Shown here one piece after another: positions 1 to 10,096 of a stretch of 64,000 bases of DNA (its first letter is position 1; each line of letters opens with the position of its first letter). Location of the stretch: positions 1,674,001-1,738,000 of the forward strand of contig WOAB01000093.1 of assembly GCA_027886185.1 (NCBI GenBank), read 5' to 3'. The stretch comes from Rheum nobile (lineage: Eukaryota > Streptophyta > Magnoliopsida > Caryophyllales > Polygonaceae). The notes beneath the pieces are model-generated. The model made no database searches. It was not told the origin of the DNA and saw only the letters and a list, made by a program, of their open reading frames with translations. The position numbers were made by a program, and so were the translations under genes.

Positions 1-383
1 GGGGGTTCGGATTTCCGAAGTTAGGGTTTAGGCCGCCGGTTTGGGGGTCGAAATCCGTGAACTAGGAGTCGAATCGCCGGAATTCGTGTTTTGTTTCTTG
101 AAATTGGAGTTCGGATCTTGTGATTGGTGGTTTCAATTGCGCGATTTGGGAAGGAGTTGGCCAATTCGAATAGAATTTGTAAAGTTAGGCCCAAATTCGT
201 CGAATTAGGGTTTGCGCCGCCGGATTTGGGGGCAAATTCTCAGAATAGGGGTTCGAATCGCAACAATTAGGGTTCAGATTCAGGCGATCTAGTCTTTGAT
301 TGCTCGAATTGGAGTTGAATCGGAGGAATTGGGTCCGAATTGGTGAGATCGAGTGAGATCGACGGAATTAGGGTTCAGAAAAT
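1..383. other. Degenerate GC-rich leader-like DNA
   Basis: No gene is seen. The stretch repeats loose variants of an 'attagggtt...gccgccgga...tttggggg' theme, giving a quasi-periodic, low-complexity look like some plant 5' leaders. It runs directly into the small ORF at 384. It may be the leader of that ORF or the edge of a transposable element that starts outside the window. Confidence 0.35.
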
Positions 384-611
384 ATGACTACCGAGTCTGC
401 GATTGAGTCCGCCGCCAGGGAAGCCGAGTTGACGGCGGCGTTGGAGGAGCGCGATCTAAGAACCGCATCCGTGGAGGCCTCGCTCGAGGCGAGTCTGCGC
501 GAAGCAGCAGAAGCGCGAGAAGCGCTCGAATCCGAGCATCGAAGGCTCGAGGTCGCTGCCGGAAAGCGCGCCAGAGAGTACGGCGTCGCCGGAGAAGTCG
601 GAGGGGGTTAA
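384..611 (+). CDS. Hypothetical 75-aa Ala/Glu-rich coiled-coil ORF, possibly a gene fragment
   Basis: I do not recognise this protein. It has an ATG at 384 and a TAA at 609-611. The composition is very rich in Ala, Glu, Arg and Ser (for example EAELTAALEERD and EASLREAAEAREALE), with heptad-like spacing, so a short charged coiled coil is likely. There is no signal peptide, membrane segment or catalytic motif. It ends in a Gly-rich tail (VAGEVGGG) just before the stop, which looks like read-through into unrelated sequence. No flanking exons with convincing splice sites were found. It could be the truncated 5' end of a larger coiled-coil gene, or a chance ORF in GC-rich DNA. Confidence 0.25.
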   Translation: MTTESAIESAAREAELTAALEERDLRTASVEASLEASLREAAEAREALESEHRRLEVAAGKRAREYGVAGEVGGG

Positions 612-1317
612 AGGCTGAAGAAGATGATGGGTTTACCCTAATTTTTAGCTTAATTACAATTTTTACCCAAGTTTTGAAGTTGTGGAGAAATTGAATGAAA
701 ATAAAAAGTTCGGCTTAAATCTGTAATTACTTAACGGAATTTTTAACAGGATGACGAGTTGGGTGGTAACAGTGTAACGGACATGGTTTAACGGGTGGTT
801 TCCGGTAAATAGTGGTTATCCGAATGGTTTCAGGCAATATGTCCTATTGGACGGGTGGTTTCCGGTAATTTACCCTAAATTAAATCCATGGCCATGCCTC
901 CTCTTCCTTTATTCCCATTTTTAAATCCTCTCCAAACCTAGCAACGTATTTTTGTTTTAATAGGATAATATATATGTAGACTACTTTAATAGCTAGGATA
1001 ATAATAATTTTTCAATCATGATTATGAGATTATAAATTTGATTATTCCTTCTCTCATTATAATTACATTGTACCTTCTACCAATATACCCAAAAATTATA
1101 TACTCCGTATTAACTTTTGCACATGATTGTAGCTTCTAATTAACTTGATAATATTATTCTTTTCTAATATAAAGCTTTGTTTAGGAATCTGCTTTTTTAA
1201 AATCTTTATCTAAAAGAAAAATAAAATCCTATAACTATGATATACAATCATATAAATCTACGTACTTTCACATTTTTTTATTATACATTGTATATTATCT
1301 TTTTTTGTTATAGCAGC
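612..1317. other. Intergenic; one 18-bp direct repeat
   Basis: No gene is seen. An 18-bp direct repeat (acgggtggtttccggtaa) sits at 791-808 and 851-868. After about 900 the DNA becomes very AT-rich and leads into the helicase relic. Confidence 0.5.
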
Positions 1318-2104
1318 CAAAATGACGGTGAATCAATTATTGAGATTCCAAAAGATTTGTTGATAACTGAAGCTTCTGATCTAATTCAAACAATTGATGA
1401 AGCTACATATCCTTCTATTTTGGATATCGATGATCATGCTCAGTATTATCGAGAGAGAGCTATTCTTTCACCCACCTATGAGATTGTTGATAAGGTGAAT
1501 GAACACATGTTGTCTCTACTATAAGGGGATGAAAAAGTGTATCTTAGCTAAGATAGTATTTGCAAAACAGATGAAAGTGGCTTTGATGATGTCACTGTTT
1601 ATTCAGTTGAATTCCTCAATGGCATTAGATCTTCTGGTATACCAAGTCAAGTGTTAAAGTTGAAGGTAGGTGTTCCCTTTATGCTACTCAGGATCATTGA
1701 CCAATCTGCATGGCTATGTAATGGTACTAGATTGATAGTCACTCGCCTTGGGAGTCATATTATAAAAGCTGAAATTATTTCTGGAAGTATATTGGACACA
1801 TAGTATGTATTCCACGCCTGATACTTATACATCAGACACTCGATTCTCATTCAAATATCAAAGGAGGCAGTTTTCAGTGGTTGTTTGTTTTTCCATAACC
1901 ATCAACAAAAGTCAAGGACAAATACTCTCTCAAGTGGGTTTGTTTCTTCCAAAACCTGTTTTTACTCATGGACAACTTTACGTTGCATTTTCTAGAGTTA
2001 CAAGTAGAAATGGGTTAAAGATATTAATTGGTGATCTTCAAGGTTGTCCTCATAATACGACTACAAATGTTGTATATAAGGAAGTTTTTCAAAACCTGAT
2101 ATGA
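1318..2104 (+). pseudogene. Helitron PIF1-type helicase C-terminal fragment (broken)
   Basis: This encodes the C-terminal part of a Rep-helicase of the kind carried by plant Helitrons (PIF1-like DNA helicase). Recognisable pieces, in order, are DLLITEASDLI near 1355, YRERAILSPTYEIVD near 1447, GDEKVYLS after the first stop, LKLKVGVPFMLLRIID near 1656, LCNGTRLIVTRLG near 1713, and the terminal TINKSQGQ plus HGQLYVAFSRV (about 1900-2000). The reading frame has stops at 1522-1524 and about 1549, and shifts frame near 1800-1830. The N-terminal Rep (HUH) domain and the Walker A/B parts are absent. It lies on the same strand as, and about 180 bp before, a Helitron-like 3' terminus. It cannot make a working helicase. 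Confidence 0.85.
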
Positions 2105-2280
2105 TTAGGTATGTAATTTTTTTTACTTGACATACAATTTTAGATTGAATAGCTATGGTAATACTTTCTATTATTGTGGTATTTTATATTTTAAATGAAT
2201 ATTGACATATAAAAGTAATAATCTTTTAGTGTCACATTACATATAGATTTTAATGGCATACTGTAAAAAATATTTAATAA

Positions 2281-2316
2281 ACCCAACCTTGTGCATGGAA
2301 CGGGTCATCAACTAGT
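2281..2316 (+). mobile_element. Helitron 3' terminus (degenerate hairpin plus CTAG/T)
   Basis: The sequence ends ...acgggtcatcaaCTAG followed by T, matching the plant Helitron rule of a short GC-rich hairpin about 10 bp before CTRR and insertion between A and T. The hairpin is imperfect: ACCC at 2281-2284 can pair with GGGT at 2302-2305. Its position and strand fit the helicase fragment just upstream. No matching 5' end was found with confidence, so the element's left border is unknown. Confidence 0.6.
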
Positions 2317-4510
2317 TGATTTCTAAAGTGCATGAATTATGTACAAGAGTGCTTAAATAAGAGTAGTATGTGCATAATGATGACAATTGTCTTTCTATCT
2401 TTATATCTTTCTAAACATAATTTCTTATTGTTATGGTTGTGATATTGAAGTGGTAGGATATATGTTGTATGGTGATTTAGTGCATATCTTAGTTTCGATA
2501 CTTAAGTATGCACATTTAATAGCAAATCAAGCACCTTTTTTATACTTATGCTAGGATAATACACTGGAGGAACCTAGTTAGGAAAATGACGTTGATCGAC
2601 ATTGCAGCTAATATTCATATTCTTGGTTAGCATCTTCTCAAGGTTGCGTCTTCTAAGAAATTTATTCATCCAATTACAAGCAGGGGCGCTCAAACAAGAT
2701 TATTTGTCTTGTATTTCAATATTTATCATCGGTGTAAGAGTATCATGAGTTAAAGCTGTATGGATAACGTGTTTTCATTCCTAGTTTGCTAGTTTACACT
2801 TCACATTGAAGATCTTTGCTTTTTACCGACTCGATTGATCATCATACAAAAAAGAAGATACCTTAGGAAGTTATTTTAAGATCATTATGAGTGTTGCTTG
2901 TTGCCTAGAAATGCATAGCTGCCTAGCAATGCATAGCTACACCAGTTCAAAAAATAGGATGAGATTACGCACTTTAGACACCTATGTATGCACATTTAAA
3001 AGTAAGCCATGCACTCCGGGGACGAATTTCAGAATGAGATTTCTTTTCATGACACGTGATTTCTTTTCATGAACATTGATTGAAAAGATCATCCTAATTT
3101 GCAGAAGCAACCTCATGGTCATATTTATGAAGAAAGCGAGGTTGCACAAGAAGGTGAATGCCCTCCAAAGCATGGACCTATATCCATCATTACACGACAT
3201 GCAAGGGGGGACAACAACACTCAAATCAAATTCAAGGCTTTATTCAATGAGGTCTATGGATACATATATGGGTGTCCATGAGTGGCATCATGGACTAAGC
3301 TCAAGGAATGACACCAAGACAAATGGTCTATTGAGGAAGAAGTTTGTCCATGCTATGTTGACATCGATAATTAATGAAGTGAGCGACCAAGAAAAAGTGG
3401 GTGAAGCAATACAAAGAAGACTGCAAGGGGAAGAAGAAATAGTTGGTCTATGGTTGAACTATTGGTTGGTTGTATGTTTTTAAAGAAGTGTTATGTACAG
3501 GTTAAAAGTGGTCAAACTATTGATTGGTTGGTTGAATATTTTCTAAAAACTAGATGCATGTTGAATGTGAACTTTGATCAGGTTTTGGGGATACTAAAAA
3601 AAGAAGACATTTCTCGATCATTTACGAAAGACAACAAAGGGGAAAAAACACTTCTAAACAATTACCTAAAGTATGAAAGAAAGAGCTTGAACCTAAGCTA
3701 ACATTTTCCTAAATTTACATTTAATAAGTGTCCAATCGTCCTATCATTCAAAACTTTTCCCAACGAGGAAAATAAATATCTAAAAAACTTGCCTAAACTA
3801 CGCACTAAAAACTTCAACCTAAAGCTACTTCTTTCAGGACTGAAAATTGACAAACCTTTGATTATGTTACTTATTTCCACTAAGACTCATCAACTTTGTC
3901 ACAACTCTTAATTAATACATAATGTTTCTAGTAACAACTAGTTTGCACCTTCAAGTATATATGTTAACATACAAATGAGGATGTTCATCTAGAATCTTTT
4001 AGTACATAGGACCATATGTCATTTTTCAATTAAAAATATAAATAAGTTGTATTACAAGTTGCAAAGTAAGATAACAAGGCAAGCACATCTACAAACATTC
4101 TACCTTAGTCTCTCGTCTCATCAGTCCTGGTTCACTACCATCCATATGTGCTAAAACAATAGCATATATAAGCAAGTTATGCATTCATAAGAATATGGAA
4201 AAAAATATAACAAACAAAGCAACATGTTGATTCTCATAAATCCACTCTAACACTAGGTGAAAAGCAAAGGCAGAAGCACCAAGTAGCTTGATTGTGTTAT
4301 CAACTGTAACAAGGGAATACATATCTTATGGACAATGAGGCAAATAGTACATTGTTTGCATTTCTTGCGATAATTGAAGCACATAGTTCTTACAAGTATC
4401 TGGCTCAACAAATGAAGAAGCATCAACAACAACACCACCACCCACGACGACGCAGCATAAGCAATAACAGATGAAGAAGAAGGCCCGACTGGAAATATAT
4501 ACAATAGATG
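2317..4510. other. Intergenic, AT-rich; no supported gene
   Basis: Several ORFs of 60-135 codons exist here on both strands, but none shows a family motif, consistent composition or splice support. Around 3091-3290 there is a somewhat more gene-like composition; I could not assign it. Confidence 0.5.
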
Positions 4511-4690
4511 AAAGTGCACGAATAAGGTACAATTGGTGCAATATTAACAACTTTCCCAAGGAATGAACAAATACAAAGAGGAAGAAGAAGAAGAAGCTCA
4601 ATTAGGGAATATGTCAATGCGTAAAAGTGCAAAAAATAAGGTGACAATGCGTGGAAGTGCACAAATAAGGTGCAATTGGTACAAGCACAA
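4511..4690. repeat. Three degenerate copies of an 'agtgcacaaataaggtgcaattggt' unit
   Basis: Copies lie at about 4511-4540, 4624-4645 and 4654-4680. The core gtgcacaaataagg also appears repeatedly in the arms of the foldback element at 32681-32914, so the two loci may share an ancestor. Confidence 0.5.
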
Positions 4691-5278
4691 ACAGAGCGGA
4701 AAAAAAAGTTGAAGCGCATACCTCCATAAAATACAGATGAAAGCAAAAAAGAAGCAATCTGACATTGAGAACTTTGTGTAAGGGATCCAAATAAAATTTT
4801 CTTTCTGTTGTTTTTTAGGACCAACATATATGAAAAACTAGCATCTTCAGAACATCAAAACTCTTCCATAACGACACAGTCAAACCCTAGTTCACGAACA
4901 ACAAAAGAAATTCAGCGAAGAATGAAATTAAAGAACAAAGTTAGTAGAAAAATCAAAATCAACGAATTAGAAGAAGGAATCAAGAGAACGATTTAATACT
5001 TTGATCCATGGCGCCAAGAGTGAAGCAACAAGCCAAATGAAGCAGATTGCAATGCGGATTGTGTTTTCCTATTCGAGAGGGAGACGAAGACAGAGGGCTA
5101 GAGAATGAGGGGCAAAAGAGGAAAACAAAATAAAAAGTAGGAGAATTTACAAGTTTGCCACCTCATCATATTAAAAGGATGAGCAATATCAGCCATTTGA
5201 TCAACTCAATCCGACGACTGAAAGACCTCCTCACTTTACACCCAAACAACTCTCCTCATATGATCCAAACTCATAAAA
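4691..5278. other. No supported gene; minus-strand 5'-leader-like stretch
   Basis: On the minus strand from about 5110 down to 4780 the DNA looks like a plant mRNA leader: pyrimidine-rich tracts, then an ATG near 5010 in a good context (gcgccATGG). That ORF stops after nine codons. It may be the remains of a captured or dead gene. No downstream exons were recognised. Confidence 0.25.
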
Positions 5279-5294
5279 TTTAATATATTGACTT
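5279..5294. repeat. Left 16-bp target-site duplication of the outer retroposon
   Basis: Identical to 32934-32949. It directly abuts the poly-T tract. Confidence 0.75.
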
Positions 5295-5654
5295 TTTTTT
5301 CTTTTTTTTTGATGAGGAAAGAATTCGAGTTACCCGACATAGCAACATCGGATAAATCGAGAGGCCGATAAATCGGCGTCGGTCAAGACCGGACAGTAAG
5401 AACAATAAATCAAGCAAGGAAATTACAACAAAGCAAGAATAGAGCTAAAACGACCTAGAGCGAGAGGTGAGCAAAGCACGATCAGACGAAAGCGCCACCG
5501 GAAGACGAGTCAGACAAGAGCAATCCTGCGAAAGTGTTGAACGGACTACCATGATGTTGCCCTCTCTTCTAAGAGTGATCTTCAGGAGCCTCAACCATGA
5601 CGTTGCCCTCGTACAAAAGGGGTCTTCATTGAGCCACATACACGACCACGACCA

Positions 5655-6387
5655 TGATGCGCCCCTGCCCATCATGACTGCTACAGAGGAAGATGAAGCT
5701 ATGAGTATTCGCTCAGAAGGGCCAATAACACGAGTGCATGCCAAAGCAATTGCCGACGCGACACAATCAATGGTTGCCCGCGTCGTCGCAAGCCAAGGAA
5801 CGCAAGAGACCGCGTTCTCCCTCAGAAGCCTTCAACACAGTCTAGAGAACGCGTTCTCTGTTGTCATTCTCTCAACCCTTAGCTGAACGCGATCTTTGTA
5901 TTGTTTGATTTCAGAACATTGTTATTTTAGTTATTTATTTTAGGGCGTGTGTTCCACGCATGTCGCGTGGGCCGGCCCATTAAGCGAGACTCGGCCCATC
6001 CGAGTCTCGCTATCTCTTATAAAAGGTCAACTCGACCTTCTGTATAAGTTTATGCATCATTTTAATTTAAGATTACTTGTCGAGAGCTTTTGCCTCCATT
6101 CTCTTAGATCTGCGTCACCCCAATCTCTGTCTTCTCATCTCCTTCCTCCGTTGCCGATGCTACGGCCTCCACTCGATCTTCATCGAGTTTATCCAACCCC
6201 GCTGCCGACGCTACGGCCAATCACTCGATCTCTTTCGAGTCTATCTCCTCCGCTGACGACGCTACGACTTCTCTCTCCATCTCAAACCATCATCCAAACA
6301 CCGCGTTCCATCTCTTCAACCTCAGATCTGACGCGTTCGACTTCCCACCAAGATCAGAGATCCGGCATCACAAGCAGGAATGCATCA
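5655..6387 (+). repeat. 5' LTR of the defective gypsy element
   Basis: It runs from TGATGC to GCATCA, 733 bp. A TATA box (tataaaa) is at 6018-6024. The first 232 bp keep an open frame equivalent to the end of pol in the 3' LTR copy (to a stop at 5884-5886). It carries about 18 bp near 5980 that the 3' LTR lacks. Confidence 0.9.
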
Positions 6388-6388
6388 A

Positions 6389-6401
6389 CTGGCATCATAG
6401 C
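6389..6401 (+). promoter_or_regulatory. Primer binding site, degenerate tRNA-iMet type
   Basis: TGGCATCATAGCC lies two bases after the LTR end and differs at two positions from the initiator tRNA-Met site TGGTATCAGAGCC. Confidence 0.7.
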
Positions 6402-7213
6402 CTTTGATCTTGTAAGTCGCTTGTCAAGTTTCATTTGTTCACGGATTTGTTTTCTCCCCCATCATCCTTGCTTCCGCCATAATCACTCAATTTTTTTCTC
6501 TCTCTCATACACATGCTAGTCCTTTCGGTTTCTACAAGAGAATCTCTTGGCTGATAATTGCTTGAGCACCTCGCGAAATTTGTGTGATTTGCTCGCGTGA
6601 AATCTTCTGAAATTAACTACTTAATTTGCTTAATTGATTCCGTGAATTTCGCATGCCATAAATGCCATATCTTCTTGTTGATTGACCGTCATAAATCTGA
6701 ATCAATCTTCTCTCTCCTATCGCGTAAATCTCGCGATTTCTTTCCATAGTTACTTAGCCGTTTATTTTTATTTTGTTTCATTTAATTCTTATCTGATCTT
6801 CAATCAAAAACAAGATCTCGGATTTGAATTTCAAATTCAAAAAAAAAGTCAAGTCGCATTTCAAAAAGAAAAGAAAAAAAGAACGCAACTATTTAAAAAA
6901 AAAAGAAGAAGTAAAGCCAAAATAAGGCAACCTTCTTTCCCCCTCTCGGCTAGGCTCATCTTCTTCATCTCTCCACCGTCTAGGTTAACACCTTGAAGGT
7001 TGGTTCTTGTGTGTTTGTGTTGTTTACGTAAGAGGTTAAGACTTTATTTAATTGGTTTCGTTTGGTTTTGTGCCTGGATATCACACTTGTTTTGTGTTTT
7101 GCCTTAAGCCGCCCTCACGGCCAAAAGAACGCGCCCTCTTACGTGAACAATTGTTACTTGCTCGTTGCTTGCTTGATCTTTGGTTGTGTTGTCTTTGTTC
7201 ATTTTTACTCGCG
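6402..7213 (+). other. Untranslated leader of the gypsy element
   Basis: No gene is seen. Pyrimidine-rich and then A-rich DNA lies between the primer site and the gag ATG. The long ORFs crossing it have no family features. Confidence 0.6.
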
Positions 7214-9089
7214 ATGTCTGGTCACATTGTGATAGGTACCCTCACGGCACCCACCGGTGGGAATGTCCAAGGAGAAGGCAACAACCACCCTCCACCACAA
7301 AACATCGCGCACCATGAAGTGGTCCCGCGCGCCAACCCTCCCCTACAAGACCCCGTTCTGGAGCTCTCGGAGGAACAACGCAAGATCCAAGAACTTCGGC
7401 GCCAAGTTGCCGAATTCCAGGCCATGCAACGCGCGGCGCTGGCCCAACCCACACCAACGTTGATGGTCCCAATGGACACTCTGGGCGCACCGCATCAAAC
7501 TGACGCCGGGCCAAGTAAACAACGCGTTGACAAGGGCAAAGGAGTGATGCCCTCCTCCTCCTACTTGAAGCCGCGTCTTCAAAGGATCCAATCGGTGATC
7601 GAAAGCCGCCAAGGCTATGTGTCGCATCATGACCGCTATGCACCACAGGCAACACTAGCCGGCGACGACAGCGACTCCGACCGCGACGAGGATTCCCAGG
7701 GTGAGTACTCTGAACCCTTTGACTTCAATGACAGGTATGAAGCAAGGGGGACAAGACGCCACTGCGAGATTCCCTCAACATCGATTGACGGCCGAGCGAG
7801 ACGAGAAGAACGCGACTCAGGTCTGCCGCGTCGTTCCAATCGCGCCCTAGACACTGTGCCGCGTCATCGTCGCCATGATCCCACCCCAGTGCCTTTCGAT
7901 GTCCACGACCACCTTACCTATTAAAGTACGTGCACTCCGCTTTATGGCTCCGATGGCTATGGATCGACGATGCCAACAATTCATGATGATTTCAATGAGT
8001 TCGATGATGAGGAGATGGAAGACGCAGAGCTCATCAATCCAGGCGCCTTCCATCCTCCCCTTGGTGACCTCATTGAACTCCAAGATAGGCCCGTGGATTG
8101 GATTCCACCACCGCTCCAACCAGTAAGACCACCACATCGCGTCCCAAGCGACCGCAGACGTGACACTCGTGGCCACCACCACGAGGACATTCCGCGTGAC
8201 TTTCACCAACAATACGCTGCCCCTGTTCAGAGAAGAAGACAAGGACGCATTGACTATAATGCGCCTCCTAGGTCCGTTGTCGCTGATGATTTCCAGGGCC
8301 GCCAAGCTCGCCGTCATCGTCATCGCGCTCAAGAAGCTGACCAGCGCGCTTATGCTCCACCACATGCTCAAAATCCACCCAGACTTAGCCGTCATGAGGT
8401 AAAAGTAAAAATTGAGCATTTCCTTTGGGAATATGATCCCGCTGTGTTTCTTGAGTGGTTGCAGGCCACAGAATATACCTTGTGCTATACCAAAGTCCCC
8501 CCAGAAGAGCATGTTGACGCGGCAATGCTACACTTCCGAGGTGCTGCACGCGTTTGGTACCACAGGTTCGTGGACGATCACATTCGTCGACACCTTGCTC
8601 CCATCACAGATTGGCACCAGCTCGTGTATGTCATGACCCAGAAGTACGTGCCATCAGACTACCAAAACCAAATGCGCATGGAGATCGCTATGGCGCGGCA
8701 AGGCTCCAAAACACCTCTGGAGTTCTTCTCCCAGTTGTAGGACATGTACTACAAAGCCAGCATCAGTGTCGCCCCGTCCACACTGTGAACAAAATTTCTC
8801 AGTGGCTTGAATGTCTCCATTCGTGACCAACTCGAGATTTTGCCGATCAAGGATCTGAATACTTTGACTCACATCGCAATGCAGATCTACAAACAACAAA
8901 CGCGTCGTCGGCAATCCACTTGGCAAACTCCGGGTCAAAGAAGGTACGATTCTAACTCTGGTCAATTCCCTTCTACTAATGTGCGCGGTCCACCCACAGG
9001 AACCACCGCGTCAAATCAAACCAGACAGGGAAAGATCGCGACAACATCCAATAATGCTCCTCGCGCGCCGCCATCAAAGGGCACATCAC
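7214..9089 (+). pseudogene. gag of the gypsy element, three nonsense codons, zinc knuckle missing
   Basis: This would be the capsid/nucleocapsid precursor. The start is chosen at 7214 (MSGHIVIG), since no better ATG lies in frame downstream of the LTR. The frame is unbroken except for TAA at 7922-7924, TAG at 8738-8740 and TGA at 8786-8788. A proline- and charge-rich N-terminal half precedes a retrotransposon-gag domain at about 8410-8740 with the typical AAMLHFRGAARVWY block and a QKYVP motif. The expected CCHC zinc knuckle and the protease DSG motif are not present on either side of the 9089/30214 break, so a deletion predates or accompanied the Tat insertion. There is also a frame change across that junction. 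Confidence 0.88.
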
Positions 9090-9466
9090 TGTTTTGGGGC
9101 GAAAACATCGGACGACCTAAATCGCCTTAGACGGGGTAACTAGTCGATCGGACGATGGGAAATAATCCAAACCAAGCAAATAATAGGTAAACAAGAAATA
9201 AATATATAATAGCAAGATGATTTTATTAGATATCGTGTGAATCGGATTAGATCGCAATACAACTTATCGTAATAAAATCAGAGATCGAGTGGGACTCGAC
9301 CGGTGACTTGTGAGTGGCGACCGGCAGGGGTCAGGCACAGGCAGCCATTTGGAGAGCTAGATGGAGAGCGAGAGTGCTGTTCTGGTGAGTTTGCTAAGTG
9401 AGAATGCGTGTCCTTTGCATAGTTGTGAGTTCCCTGATCTTATCTTCTTTGTCATTCCAAATATGG
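9090..9466 (-). repeat. 3' LTR of the Tat element
   Basis: 377 bp, starting tgttttgggg on the plus strand and ending aatatgg. It is nearly identical to 29837-30213. The right border is uncertain by about 3 bp, because the two copies diverge at ggt/aag versus ggt/cac. Confidence 0.85.
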
Positions 9467-10096
9467 TAAGTCCCTTTACGCATGTGGCCGTTGCACCGTT
9501 TTTATGTTTTTATCTTCAATACCGAGTGTAATGGCAAGGATTTTGCCGTTGAATTACTGGCAATTAAGGTGTTTGAACATTGCAGATGTTGCATGATCTG
9601 AGCATTAAATGTGTGGCGAGATCTCCGCGATCTTGTCGGATGACTCTTGACTGGAGAGGTTTTGTCGGGTGTCGCTCGACCAGAGAAGCCTTGTCGACTC
9701 TTCTGAACTCGTCTGCCATTCTCCCGATTTGCAGTGGGCTTGGGCTCGGTCCTCTCGATCTGTCTTCTCTGGAGAATCCAGGCCTAACAATAGCCCCAAG
9801 TTGCTATGGGCTTACGGTTTAGGCAAGTAGACCGAGATCCATGGCAACTTCCTTGGACACGATCTTCACCGTCCTTTTTGGCGCGGTTGCACAGGTCGAC
9901 GTGGCGTGCGATTAGGGCATGATGCGACGTCTTCTGCAGATCATGATTTCCTTCCATAAATTCTGAGCAGGGGGAGCGATTAGTCTTCATCTCCTTCCTT
10001 TGCAAGTTTCTGGTAAGCCTTTCGGTCTCTCTTGCCATTTGCTTTCTGATTTTCTTAGCCATAGCTCTCTGATTTCCTCCCCTCTCTATTCTCGAC
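9467..10096. other. Tat element 3' region between LTR and antisense gene
   Basis: This is the 3' untranslated part of the Tat element and, on the plus strand, the likely promoter and leader of the antisense gene at 10097. A pyrimidine-rich tract (10060-10095) precedes that ATG. No clear TATA box was identified, and the polypurine tract beside the LTR is weak. Confidence 0.5.

Noticed and set aside
3076..3483. A 135-codon ORF in the left intergenic region
   Set aside because: No recognisable domain, overlapping ORFs in other frames of similar length, no splice or promoter support.
5445..5744. A 99-codon minus-strand ORF in the retroposon
   Set aside because: It begins inside the gypsy LTR, so it is a junction artefact; the part within the retroposon has no family motif.
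5947..6519. A 190-codon ORF rich in Ser/Pro/Leu
   Set aside because: It sits in the gypsy 5' LTR and runs past the primer site into the leader; periodic pattern from repeated 'gccgacgctacggc' DNA.
9467..9469. Alternative Tat LTR border giving TG...CA ends
   Set aside because: Would require a base change in one copy and leaves no matching flanking duplication; the TCAC-flanked border was preferred, with about 3 bp uncertainty kept.
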